Source: JAJYTI01 sp035302145 (lineage in GTDB: Bacteria > Bacteroidota > Bacteroidia > Flavobacteriales > Flavobacteriaceae). Taken from it: a stretch of 64,000 nt of DNA. Both the position numbers and the translations under genes were made by a program. The stretch is taken from the NCBI GenBank assembly GCA_035302145.1, contig DATGSX010000096.1, forward strand, positions 1-64,000, in the 5' to 3' direction. Positions 52,971-59,841 of the stretch are shown here, in pieces. The notes under the pieces were generated by a model, which ran no database searches, had not been told where the DNA came from, and saw only the letters and a program-made list of their open reading frames with translations. Every line of letters starts with the position of its first letter. Positions within the stretch are counted from its first letter, which is position 1.

Positions 52971-52991
52971 ACGGCTATCTTAGATAGCCGT
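52971..52991. terminator. Hairpin between convergent genes
   Basis: A perfect 9-bp stem ACGGCTATC/GATAGCCGT with loop TTA lies between the SSB-like gene and the convergent HTH gene, and it contains the latter's stop codon. A U-tract is lacking on both sides, so it is at best a weak or assisted terminator. Confidence 0.5.
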
Positions 52992-53181
52992 ACTTCTCCA
53001 AAACACATTCAATCGATTTAATGTGTTTTTTTGGTATTAATCTGGTCCCATAAATTGCTTTAGAAATAGTTGATCCTGGAAGGTTCAGTTTGTCTTCCAA
53101 AGTTTTCACTGAAATCAAATCTCTATCGTTCAAGAAGTCAACGATCTGCTTTGATTTTTTAATTTGCTCGTTTCTGTTCAT
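52975..53181 (-). CDS. Small HTH phage regulator
   Basis: The start at 53181 (MNRNEQIKKSKQIVDFLNDR) drops nine hydrophobic residues that an ATG at 53208 would add. The 68-residue protein has a helix-turn-helix-like core VKTLEDKLNLPGSTISKAIY, then TRLIPKKHIKSIECVLEKYG. It is encoded opposite to the surrounding early genes and next to a RadC-like gene on the same strand. A Cro/antirepressor-type regulator is plausible. Confidence 0.6.
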   Translation of the reverse strand: MNRNEQIKKSKQIVDFLNDRDLISVKTLEDKLNLPGSTISKAIYGTRLIPKKHIKSIECVLEKYGYLR

Positions 53182-53206
53182 AATAATAAAATTAAAAAAT
53201 GCCATC

Positions 53207-53227
53207 ATCGGCGAAGCCGATTTTTTT
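53207..53227 (+). terminator. Rho-independent terminator, plus strand
   Basis: A 6-bp stem ATCGGC/GCCGAT with loop GAA is followed by seven T. It stops transcription that passes the SSB-like gene before it enters the minus-strand genes. Confidence 0.7.
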
Positions 53228-53229
53228 GA

Positions 53230-53255
53230 AAAGCCCAGATTTGCGCCTGGGCTTT
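53230..53255 (-). terminator. Rho-independent terminator of radC-like gene
   Basis: A perfect 9-bp stem (AAAGCCCAG with CTGGGCTTT) with 8-nt loop lies 15 bp after the stop of the RadC-like gene on the minus strand, followed there by TT and a short U-rich stretch. Confidence 0.65.
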
Positions 53256-53269
53256 ATGATTAATAAATG

Positions 53270-53728
53270 TTATAACATATTTTCGTCTGCAAAAGAAAAG
53301 AAACTATCTTTTGTTATTATAATATGATCTAACAGCTTAATGTCTAAAAGCTCACTAGCTTGTTTTATTTTCTTAGTTATTCGTTTATCTGCGTTGCTAG
53401 CTACTAGCGTACCGCTTGGGTGATTATGAAATATTATAAAGCTTGTACTATGCGCTTTTAGTAAGGTTTGGAATATTATTCTAATATCTACCATTGTACC
53501 GGTTATCCCTCCGGAGCTTATTTTTTTAACTCCTAGAACTTGGTTAGAGTTGTTCATAACTATAGCATAGAAATACTCTTTATACTCCATATTTTCGCCT
53601 ATTACATTACGGGCTATTTTAGAAGCATCACGAGATGAGCGGATTTTTAATTTATAATCATTGTTACGCTTGTAAGATATTGTTATCTCGTCAACGATTG
53701 GCATTTGATTTCTCTTTAAGGTATGCAT
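53270..53728 (-). CDS. RadC-like JAB/MPN-domain protein
   Basis: A 152-residue protein with the JAMM metalloprotease-like motif: FHNHPSG followed by DKRIT after the spacer, as in RadC proteins. It contains GVKKISSGGITGTMVDIRII upstream. The N-terminal helix-hairpin-helix domain of chromosomal RadC is absent, as usual in phage and plasmid versions. The role is unknown; a DNA-repair role has never been proven for this family. An internal start at 53704 is possible. It is on the minus strand with two other small genes. Confidence 0.85.
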   Translation of the reverse strand: MHTLKRNQMPIVDEITISYKRNNDYKLKIRSSRDASKIARNVIGENMEYKEYFYAIVMNNSNQVLGVKKISSGGITGTMVDIRIIFQTLLKAHSTSFIIFHNHPSGTLVASNADKRITKKIKQASELLDIKLLDHIIITKDSFFSFADENML

Positions 53729-53776
53729 ATTGTATTTTTTTAGTTGAATTTAACAGAAATAGACTTTGTTTAACAT

Positions 53777-53983
53777 TTACAGGTAATAAGCTGTAAAGTC
53801 TGAAACCGCTCCGTTTTCTTCGATTATACAATTTGCAACCTTGCAAGGCGTTGCTCCGACCTGGTGCATGAAGTAAAGAACATCATTCTCCCAATACAAA
53901 TGAGAATAACCTTTTTGCGTTAGTAATTCTTTTACGGCTTGTGTAAATTCCGTACTTTTGTCATTGATGTTTATCGCGTCCAT
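53777..53983 (-). CDS. Small phage protein, 68 residues
   Basis: It reads MDAININDKSTEFTQAVKEL and contains two Cys (ATPCKVANCIIEENG) in the C-terminal beta part. It is the first gene of the minus-strand group with the RadC-like and HTH genes. No family was recognised. A hairpin at 54004-54027 lies just upstream of it. Confidence 0.55.
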   Translation of the reverse strand: MDAININDKSTEFTQAVKELLTQKGYSHLYWENDVLYFMHQVGATPCKVANCIIEENGAVSDFTAYYL

Positions 53984-54003
53984 GTGATAAATGTTTTTAA
54001 GTT

Positions 54004-54029
54004 AAGGAGGTGTTCGCGCACCTCCTTTT
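54004..54029. terminator. Hairpin upstream of minus-strand genes
   Basis: A perfect 9-bp stem AAGGAGGTG/CACCTCCTT with loop TTCGCG is followed by TTA on the plus strand. Transcription of the minus-strand genes starts near it, so it may be an attenuator-like leader element or a plus-strand terminator. Confidence 0.45.
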
Positions 54030-54363
54030 ATTGTTATTGGGTTGGGCTCTTCCCTTCCCTTTATGTATCATAAAGATACAAAAACCTATACAAAAAGCCT
54101 AACATATTAAGCATTCAGAAGCCCCCGAAACATTGACTTTTAAAGGCTTTACGTCATTTATAACACTGCATACGTTTTAAATAAACTACTTTCTTTTCAA
54201 AAAAAATTTTACACAAAAACTTTAAAATTTACAAGATGTCGCCCTACAGTCTTTATAATAAACTTAGTTATTTAGAATCATTATAAAATACACGTCTTCC
54301 ATTTATAAAAGCAGCTTTTTGACCTACTTATTTAAATCCGCAAAAACCTAAACCCTTGATTTC

Positions 54364-54411
54364 CAACAAACAAACCTAACCGCAAATAAATTGCGGTTAG
54401 GTTGTTTGTTG
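54364..54411. repeat. Large 21-bp hairpin
   Basis: The arms CAACAAACAAACCTAACCGC plus AA and TTGCGGTTAGGTTGTTTGTT plus G pair over 21 bp with one bulged A, around the loop ATAAA. It is the strongest hairpin of the spacer. It may be a terminator for incoming transcription or a protein binding site. No long U-tract follows. Confidence 0.6.
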
Positions 54412-54498
54412 CCGAGCCGAGCCCGCTGACTTCCTTAAGTGTTGGAACACGCCCAAAGATTTTTAGATATGTGGCACGCCAACAGGTTTATGCTTTTC

Positions 54499-54510
54499 GC
54501 ATGTAACAGA
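54499..54510 (+). promoter_or_regulatory. Late-promoter-like motif, copy 2
   Basis: GCATGTAACAGA lies 31 bp before the ATG at 54542. The surrounding TTTCGCATGTAACAGA and a following TAAAAC are shared with the copy at 59783. Confidence 0.5.
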
Positions 54511-54541
54511 CTAAAACGCAACAAGTAACTAGATTGCCTAT

Positions 54542-54826
54542 ATGAAAACAAGAGTGCTATATAGAACAGTAGGCAAACTACATAGGCTAAGCAAGCAGGG
54601 CATTCCGTTCGATATAACTTTTGCTAGTTACAACGAAACAGATGGTACTAGCAACGGGATAGTAACAAAGAAAAAGGTTATGCTTCGTACTGGATTGTCC
54701 AACAGGAAGTATAAAAAAGGTCGTGTTCTAATAGGTTACAAAGAGTATAAGACAGGCAACAACGGATGGTTTTACCTTCCACTATTGCTTAAAGTAAATA
54801 ACAAACCAATCTATAAAGATGATTGA
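54542..54826 (+). CDS. Small basic phage protein before portal
   Basis: A 94-residue Lys-rich protein (MKTRVLYRTVGKLHRLSKQG, VMLRTGLSNRKYKKGRVLIG) with beta strands and no signal peptide. It is the first gene after the late-promoter-like motif and overlaps the portal gene by 8 bp. A virion or assembly role is likely from position. No family was recognised. Confidence 0.6.
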   Translation: MKTRVLYRTVGKLHRLSKQGIPFDITFASYNETDGTSNGIVTKKKVMLRTGLSNRKYKKGRVLIGYKEYKTGNNGWFYLPLLLKVNNKPIYKDD

Positions 54827-56141
54827 ATACATTACAGACACCAGCGGAATTATTCAAGCAGACAACGTAAGTGTAACGTTCTCTGAAAATAAAAACCCAC
54901 GAGATCTACAAACGCTTAATGTTTCTCCTTTCAATTGGGCAGACATTCAGCCAGCAGGCGACTTCACTATCTTACCATATGGATCTGCAAACAATCTTCC
55001 TGTAGAAGTCAGAGATATTATCCATGCGAATTATATCGCACCAGGCATACTACAGAAAAAAACACAGCTACTATGGGGACAAGGTCCAAGGCTATACAAA
55101 GAGATAGTTAAAGAAGGAGAGCTCATACGCGAATGGGTAAGCGATAGAGTGATAGAAGATTGGTTAACAGATATCAATGCTGAGGATTACCTGCTAAAGA
55201 GTAGCGTGGACTACCAGCACCTAGAAGGCACTTGCACTAAGCTAAAGTTAAATAGAGGTTACAGAATAAAAGGGTTCGTTACAGAGATAGAACACAGTTC
55301 TTTCAAATACACGAACTTGGCTAAGAAGAAGGGAGACGATAAGCCATCGCACATGGTAGTTCGAAAAGGAGCTAAATGGAAAGCTTATCCAATGTTCGAC
55401 CATCGCAATCCATTCAAGCATGGCACTACTATGTTGTATAGTAACCTGCCTAGTTTCTGTAGCGACTACTACACTATCCCGTCCTTGTACGGGTCACTTG
55501 AATGGCTAAAACGTTCTACTGCTATTCCTGTTATACTGGAAGCGTTATCACGCAACTCAATTAATATTAAGTATCACATTATATCCCCAGCGTATTTCTG
55601 GGAAACTAAACGTGAAGAATTAGAGGATGAATGTATTAAAAAGGGGAAGCCTTATAAGGAGTCCATGCTTATTGAATTCCGTACCGAATATCTGGAGAAG
55701 GTTGCCAATGCATTATCTGATGCTCAGAACACAGGTAAATTCTGGCATTCGGTAAAAACTTTAGAAGTGCAAGGCCAAAACATACTAGAGCATGGTTGGG
55801 AGATTAAACCAATTAAACAAGATGTACGTGAGTTTGTGCGGTCGCAAATTGATATAAGTAAACGAGCAGATGAGGCACTTGCTGCAGGTGTTGGCTTGCA
55901 TGGTGCGCTAGGTAATATTAATGTAGCAGGTAAGGCCGACAGTGGGTCTGAACAATTATATGCACTTAAGAACTATTTGCAGACTGGTATAGCAATACCA
56001 GAAATGATAGTAACCAAAGCAATCAACTTAGCAATCAAAGCCAATTGGCCTGAGAAAGATTTAAAGCTTGGCTTCTATCATTACAAACCACAGGCAGAAA
56101 AAAATATACATTCAGGTAACCGTATTAAAGAAAATATATAA
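54819..56141 (+). CDS. Phage portal protein
   Basis: A 440-residue protein with the portal-type N-terminus (DFTILPYGSANNLPVEVRDI, ILQKKTQLLWGQGPRLYKE) and central wing and stem region. The late helix KQDVREFVRSQIDISKRADE is followed by LGNINVAGKADSGSEQLYAL. This order resembles portals of Bacteroidota phages. Twelve copies would form the DNA entry ring on the prohead, working with the terminase encoded at 45668. The gene overlaps the DUF6712-like gene by one base. Its distance from the terminase (7.5 kb) is unusual. Confidence 0.75.
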   Translation: MIEYITDTSGIIQADNVSVTFSENKNPRDLQTLNVSPFNWADIQPAGDFTILPYGSANNLPVEVRDIIHANYIAPGILQKKTQLLWGQGPRLYKEIVKEGELIREWVSDRVIEDWLTDINAEDYLLKSSVDYQHLEGTCTKLKLNRGYRIKGFVTEIEHSSFKYTNLAKKKGDDKPSHMVVRKGAKWKAYPMFDHRNPFKHGTTMLYSNLPSFCSDYYTIPSLYGSLEWLKRSTAIPVILEALSRNSINIKYHIISPAYFWETKREELEDECIKKGKPYKESMLIEFRTEYLEKVANALSDAQNTGKFWHSVKTLEVQGQNILEHGWEIKPIKQDVREFVRSQIDISKRADEALAAGVGLHGALGNINVAGKADSGSEQLYALKNYLQTGIAIPEMIVTKAINLAIKANWPEKDLKLGFYHYKPQAEKNIHSGNRIKENI

Positions 56142-57004
56142 TGTTCACAGAAGAAAACTTTGGACAAGATTTTAAAGAGGTGTTGGGTTTTACCCATGCC
56201 GATTTGTCCTACACTAGACTACACCCTGATCTTATTGGCTCTCGAAATTATATATACGATATAATTAGTAAGACAGTATACAATGCTATTATAAGCGATG
56301 AGGACGATACTGATATCCAGCATACCCTTAAGTATGCGTTATACATAGAAGCATACAGAAGGCACGCTCCAACTAGCAACCTAGCACATACCAATGATGG
56401 CAGAAGGATGCTAAGCGATGAGCGTTACAAAACTCCGTTCGAGTGGATGCTAGATAAAGACGATGAGAACCTACAGATACGAGCCGATGAATCAATCAGC
56501 ACATTATTACAAGCATTAGAAGAGAAACAGTATTGGAAAGAATCTGATATATACAATGAGTTTACTTCTATACACGTAAACACAATAGAGAAGTTCTCGG
56601 CCGTCTACCCTATCCAGTCTAGGCTTTTGTTTCTTAGATTACGACCATACCTAAAGGAATGCGAAACACGTCATATAAACTCCAGGTTAGAAAAACCACT
56701 AGAGGATTATGACAACAAAGATTTACTTAGCGAAATTATTACAGAGGCCTGTGTGTTCTATGCCATAAGCAAAGGTGCTACCCGTTTGCGTGCTACCTTA
56801 TTCAGAGAAGGCTTTCAAATTGAAGAAACTAACCACGGAAAATCCAAAAGAGCACCATCAAACAATGCACCAGAGCAATTGGCACAACTCTACATGCAAG
56901 ACTCCTTAAAGAGCCTAAGAGAATTGGAAATGCATGTAGGCACAAACGATACAGAGGAAATTAAATTCACATTCAATACTAATTCAAAATTTGTTGATTC
57001 TTAA
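56141..57004 (+). CDS. DUF6712-like head-tail protein
   Basis: A 287-residue protein with HTLKYALYIEAYRRHAPTSN, YKTPFEWMLDKDDENLQIRA and CVFYAISKGATRLRATLFRE, a pattern I associate with DUF6712 of Bacteroidota phages. It sits between portal and tail genes with one-base stop/start overlaps on both sides. A head-to-tail adaptor role is suggested by this position. The family has no known activity. Confidence 0.65.
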   Translation: MFTEENFGQDFKEVLGFTHADLSYTRLHPDLIGSRNYIYDIISKTVYNAIISDEDDTDIQHTLKYALYIEAYRRHAPTSNLAHTNDGRRMLSDERYKTPFEWMLDKDDENLQIRADESISTLLQALEEKQYWKESDIYNEFTSIHVNTIEKFSAVYPIQSRLLFLRLRPYLKECETRHINSRLEKPLEDYDNKDLLSEIITEACVFYAISKGATRLRATLFREGFQIEETNHGKSKRAPSNNAPEQLAQLYMQDSLKSLRELEMHVGTNDTEEIKFTFNTNSKFVDS

Positions 57005-57897
57005 TGCACACCATAAAAACACATAAGCACACTTACTTTCTACCGGCTAGCATAGATCAGTTTACAAAGAAGCAGTTCATTATACTTTGCGAGCTACTTC
57101 ATAAACTGGATCATGGTGCTATTAACTTTGTGCAATTTAAATTCCTACTAGCAGTACGACTATTAGGAATTAAGAAGAGATCAATCAAAACAGAAGAACA
57201 ACGCGAGGTAATAATGAACATTAGCAATGTGTTCGATTCACTATTCACAGAGAACAGCAATCAGTTCAGACTAAACACCTATATGGAAACAAACTTAGTG
57301 CAAACTGTATGGGGTTTGTTCCGAAAATATCACGGACCATACGATGGATTCTCAAACATAACCTTTGGCGAATTTGTAAAAGGACTAGACAAGTTTTACC
57401 ACTGCACCACCGAAGCATCTATCGAGAATCTATCGGCATTACTTGCTGTGTTTTATAGAAAAAAGGAATTCAAATACTGGTTTAGAAGCACAAGGAAATT
57501 AAGAGAGAACGGAATAGATGTGCGAAGCGATAAAACCATTAGCATTCGAGCAAGAAAGTATATATCACCAGGTGCCTTATTCGGATTCTTCTTTTACTTC
57601 CGTTCTTTCCACGAACAACTATCCAACAGCGTGATGATAGTAGAAGGTAGTGAGATAGATCTATCCATTCTATTCAACGACAATCAGCCAGCTAGCAATA
57701 CATTAAAAAGCGACATACCAGGCTTAGGCATGCTAGGAATAGCCTTCCATATTGCAAACCAAGGCGGGCTTGGCGACTTAGAGAATGTGAACAGCAGACC
57801 AATGTGGGAAGTGTTGTTATATCTATACAACCTAAAGAAAGCAGAACTTGACGAGGCCAAGGCACAAGAAAAATCAAACAGCAATGAGAAAAAATAA
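57004..57897 (+). CDS. Phage virion-module protein
   Basis: A 297-residue protein beginning MHTIKTHKHTYFLPASIDQF, with a helical body (FIILCELLHKLDHGAINFVQ) and repeated aromatic/basic segments (FGFFFYFRSFHEQLSNSVMI). The C-terminal helix is rich in Lys, Glu and Ala. It overlaps both neighbours (1 and 14 bp). It has no known motif. A tail-assembly or connector role is likely by position. Confidence 0.6.
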   Translation: MHTIKTHKHTYFLPASIDQFTKKQFIILCELLHKLDHGAINFVQFKFLLAVRLLGIKKRSIKTEEQREVIMNISNVFDSLFTENSNQFRLNTYMETNLVQTVWGLFRKYHGPYDGFSNITFGEFVKGLDKFYHCTTEASIENLSALLAVFYRKKEFKYWFRSTRKLRENGIDVRSDKTISIRARKYISPGALFGFFFYFRSFHEQLSNSVMIVEGSEIDLSILFNDNQPASNTLKSDIPGLGMLGIAFHIANQGGLGDLENVNSRPMWEVLLYLYNLKKAELDEAKAQEKSNSNEKK

Positions 57898-58339
57898 AAT
57901 AAACGATCTCCGACAATTAGTCTCGCACATACAAACACTTGTGCAAGAAATAAAAACTACTGATGTAGTAGTAGACGAATCACAACTAAACAGGAATCTA
58001 GATAAAATAAGAGTGCAAGATAATTACATTCTTATAGGAGTTATTCCAGAGTACAATAGCAGTGGTAGCCTAGACAATGTTAACTGGAACAGTGTAAACG
58101 CTATGATAGTGCTACATAAAACAGACAGCTCTGATAATACGCACGATCAATTCCTAGACATGATGAACAACACTCAAAACATAGCCATCGATGTTATGAA
58201 CAGCCTGATTACCTTGGCCACAAGTGGCGATTGTAATTTTATAAGCAAAATAAAACCAGGTAGTTTCAGTATGGATCCAGTCTGGTTAAGATCTGGTTGC
58301 AACGGATGGATGATAACCTACATAAACGACGAATACTAA
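57884..58339 (+). CDS. Phage virion-module protein
   Basis: The start at 57884 (MRKNKINDLRQLVSHIQTLV) overlaps the previous gene by 14 bp and is preferred over 57848. The 151-residue product has a helical start and a beta-rich core (NYILIGVIPEYNSSGSLDNV, WMITYINDEY). Position between portal-type genes and tape measure, together with size, suits a tail-completion or neck protein. No family was recognised. Confidence 0.6.
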   Translation: MRKNKINDLRQLVSHIQTLVQEIKTTDVVVDESQLNRNLDKIRVQDNYILIGVIPEYNSSGSLDNVNWNSVNAMIVLHKTDSSDNTHDQFLDMMNNTQNIAIDVMNSLITLATSGDCNFISKIKPGSFSMDPVWLRSGCNGWMITYINDEY

Positions 58340-58340
58340 C

Positions 58341-58721
58341 ATGAGTTTACTAGACAAACGAAGCGACAACAGCGATTTCCTTAAACTAGCCTTTACAAAA
58401 AAGATACTTAAAGAGGAAGCCAAGAATATAGAATCAAAACAAACCCAAGTAATGGCTAAGAATCGTTTTGAATCTGCTGGTTGGTATGCTTTCCGCGAAT
58501 ACAGCGCCAACGATACTACACTACGCTACACACATACACCAGAGCACAGGTTTATAGACATGAAGAGTAGGAAAACAAAGAAGGATGGAAAGAAAAAAAA
58601 GAAGCACTACCCTATTCATAACCGAATTTTGTTCGGCCACATGAACAACATTATTCGCAGATTGCAATTTGAGTACACCGATGGCATTAAAAAACAACTG
58701 CGGAATGAGTATAAAATATAG
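58341..58721 (+). CDS. Basic phage virion-module protein
   Basis: A 126-residue protein, very rich in Lys and Arg (RKTKKDGKKKKKHYPIHNRI) with helical ends. It starts one base after the preceding stop. It could contact DNA at the head-tail joint, but no domain was recognised. Tight packing and consistent codon use support it. Confidence 0.6.
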   Translation: MSLLDKRSDNSDFLKLAFTKKILKEEAKNIESKQTQVMAKNRFESAGWYAFREYSANDTTLRYTHTPEHRFIDMKSRKTKKDGKKKKKHYPIHNRILFGHMNNIIRRLQFEYTDGIKKQLRNEYKI

Positions 58722-58725
58722 GGTA

Positions 58726-58851
58726 ATGAGAAAACTATCCCGTCCTATCCCACCAAACAATCTAAGAGTAAAGCAAAATCATTCACTCGTAGTATTATTG
58801 ATGTTTATGTTTATTGTCTTTGTACTAACAACAGCAATAGGCTGTAAGTAA
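58726..58851 (+). CDS. Small membrane peptide, 41 residues
   Basis: The frame MRKLSRPIPPNNLRVKQNHS is followed by one membrane helix (LVVLLMFMFIVFVLTTAIGC) and ends in Lys. A lipobox-like T-A-I-G-C lies at the very C-terminus, so if processed there almost nothing would remain. A plain single-helix membrane peptide is more likely. It lies 4 bp after the basic protein gene. Confidence 0.45.
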   Translation: MRKLSRPIPPNNLRVKQNHSLVVLLMFMFIVFVLTTAIGCK

Positions 58852-58881
58852 TCATAATAGGTTTATAGTAAAATAAATTAT

Positions 58882-58889
58882 TATATTTG
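58882..58889 (+). promoter_or_regulatory. -7 box before 58913 gene
   Basis: TATATTTG fits TAnnTTTG exactly and ends 23 bp before the ATG at 58913. The same octamer occurs at 30912 and 59507. A near -33 (GTTTA) lies about 17 bp upstream. Confidence 0.5.
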
Positions 58890-58912
58890 ATTTAACTTAA
58901 AAACCTTTAAAC

Positions 58913-59428
58913 ATGCTCTGGATAATTTTAATAGCTGTAGTTATATTTATTTTTATTGTTGTTGCTAAAAATGAAAAGGAAACTAAAGAAAGTAATAAGA
59001 AGCTCATCAATGCTGGATATAACTTAAATAATAAAGTTGACACAGGTAAATACATTGCTGGCCATCCAACAATAGACGATTCTATTACTATAAGTTGTAT
59101 TGTTGCAAAAGAATCAAAGTTATTTATTTTAAACGAAGTAGCTTCTCATTCTACCAGGATTCAAGGATCTATAGAGAAATCATATATAAACAATATTTTG
59201 GTTGAAGACCAAACAACAATAGAAAGGAGAGTAACAGTTGGGAGAATGTTATTAACTGGACTCTTTGCTTTTGCTTTAAAAAAGAAAACTAAAAACGAAT
59301 TAGCTTATTTAGTTATAGAATGGAATGACGGTAAATTTGAACATGAAACAATATTTGAGTTTGAAGGTAAGGATTCAGTTATAAAAGCAAATAAAGCTAG
59401 AAATACATTAATAAAAATAGTAAAGTAA
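58913..59428 (+). CDS. Membrane-anchored phage protein with own promoter
   Basis: A 171-residue protein. Residues 1-18 are a membrane helix (MLWIILIAVVIFIFIVVA), then a charged linker and a soluble beta-rich domain (ITISCIVAKESKLFILNEVA, LAYLVIEWNDGKFEHETIFE). It lies inside the tail gene block but has its own -7 box and terminator, the arrangement of a lysogenic-conversion (moron) gene. Superinfection exclusion or host modification are possible guesses; no family was recognised. Confidence 0.6.
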   Translation: MLWIILIAVVIFIFIVVAKNEKETKESNKKLINAGYNLNNKVDTGKYIAGHPTIDDSITISCIVAKESKLFILNEVASHSTRIQGSIEKSYINNILVEDQTTIERRVTVGRMLLTGLFAFALKKKTKNELAYLVIEWNDGKFEHETIFEFEGKDSVIKANKARNTLIKIVK

Positions 59429-59454
59429 AAACATAATCCATAAAGTCCATTTTT

Positions 59455-59488
59455 AATCCTATGAGTATTCATGCTTATAGGATTTTTT
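59455..59488 (+). terminator. Rho-independent terminator
   Basis: An 11-pair stem (AATCCTATGAG with CTTATAGGATT, one G-T) with loop TATTCATG is followed by a T-run. It lies 26 bp after the stop of the membrane protein gene. Confidence 0.75.
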
Positions 59489-59506
59489 ATATCCAATATA
59501 CATCTC

Positions 59507-59514
59507 TATATTTG
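59507..59514 (+). promoter_or_regulatory. -7 box of structured RNA
   Basis: TATATTTG is an exact TAnnTTTG box. It ends 4 bp before G59519, where the first stem of the structured RNA begins, the expected distance to a start site. Confidence 0.55.
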
Positions 59515-59518
59515 TATC

Positions 59519-59597
59519 GACCAACATTTTTAATACTGATGAACACCTTGTAGGAGGAGTGCAGGTGCAAGTCCTGCCGTCAGTATTACTGTTGGTC
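59519..59597 (+). ncRNA. 79-nt structured RNA, undescribed
   Basis: The outermost stem is GACCAACA (59519-59526) with TGTTGGTC (59590-59597). TAATACTGA (59531-59539) then pairs with TCAGTATTA (59580-59588). Inside are the hairpin GCAGG-TGCAAGT-CCTGC (59561-59577) and a possible CACCTT/AGGAGTG hairpin (59544-59561). GTAGGAGG (59550-59557) can pair with CCTCCTAC (59603-59610) just downstream. The RNA starts at the predicted promoter. It precedes a 53-codon ORF. It is not a tRNA and is no ribozyme or riboswitch I recognise. Confidence 0.6.
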
Positions 59598-59616
59598 AAC
59601 CACCTCCTACTTTATT

Positions 59617-59778
59617 ATGGCCAACAGATATAGAAACACTTCCGAAATCTACATTAACGATCTATTCTCTGTAGAAGAACATTCTCTCTGGACACGTCAC
59701 AAAAACACTATGCGTCTAGTAGACGATGATCAGTATATAACACATCCTTACCACCCTACCTTATTTACACTACCCTAG
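59617..59778 (+). CDS. Small phage protein, 53 residues
   Basis: The frame MANRYRNTSEIYINDLFSVE ends at TAG 59776-59778. It follows the structured RNA by 20 bp and has no purine-rich ribosome site; the upstream CCTCCTAC is instead complementary to GTAGGAGG of the RNA. Translation could therefore be controlled by that RNA. The protein is polar with several Thr, Tyr and His. No family was recognised. Confidence 0.45.
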   Translation: MANRYRNTSEIYINDLFSVEEHSLWTRHKNTMRLVDDDQYITHPYHPTLFTLP

Positions 59779-59782
59779 TTTC

Positions 59783-59794
59783 GCATGTAACAGA
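59783..59794 (+). promoter_or_regulatory. Late-promoter-like motif, copy 3
   Basis: GCATGTAACAGA lies 47 bp before the tape measure ATG and shares TTTCG upstream and TAAAAC downstream with the copy at 54499. Confidence 0.5.
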
Positions 59795-59841
59795 ATAAAA
59801 CATAGCTTCTATCTATCATTACAATAGTAATCCCTACTGTA

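Larger units (their letters stand above)
54030..54541. other. Regulatory spacer before portal block
   Basis: This 510-bp gap separates divergent gene groups. It contains AT-rich unassigned sequence (54060-54350), the large hairpin at 54364-54411 and the late-promoter-like motif at 54499. No ORF with coding character was found. It probably holds promoters in both directions. Confidence 0.5.

Noticed and set aside
59531..59588. Hammerhead-ribozyme resemblance (CTGATGA and a GTC in the structured RNA)
   Set aside because: The GAAA core between the inner stems is missing and the CTGA/TCAG bases are simply part of a perfect stem, so the match is coincidental.
59519..59597. tRNA reading of the 79-nt RNA because of a T-arm-like GCAGG-TGCAAGT-CCTGC hairpin
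   Set aside because: The T-arm is not adjacent to a 7-bp acceptor stem, and no anticodon arm or D-arm fits.
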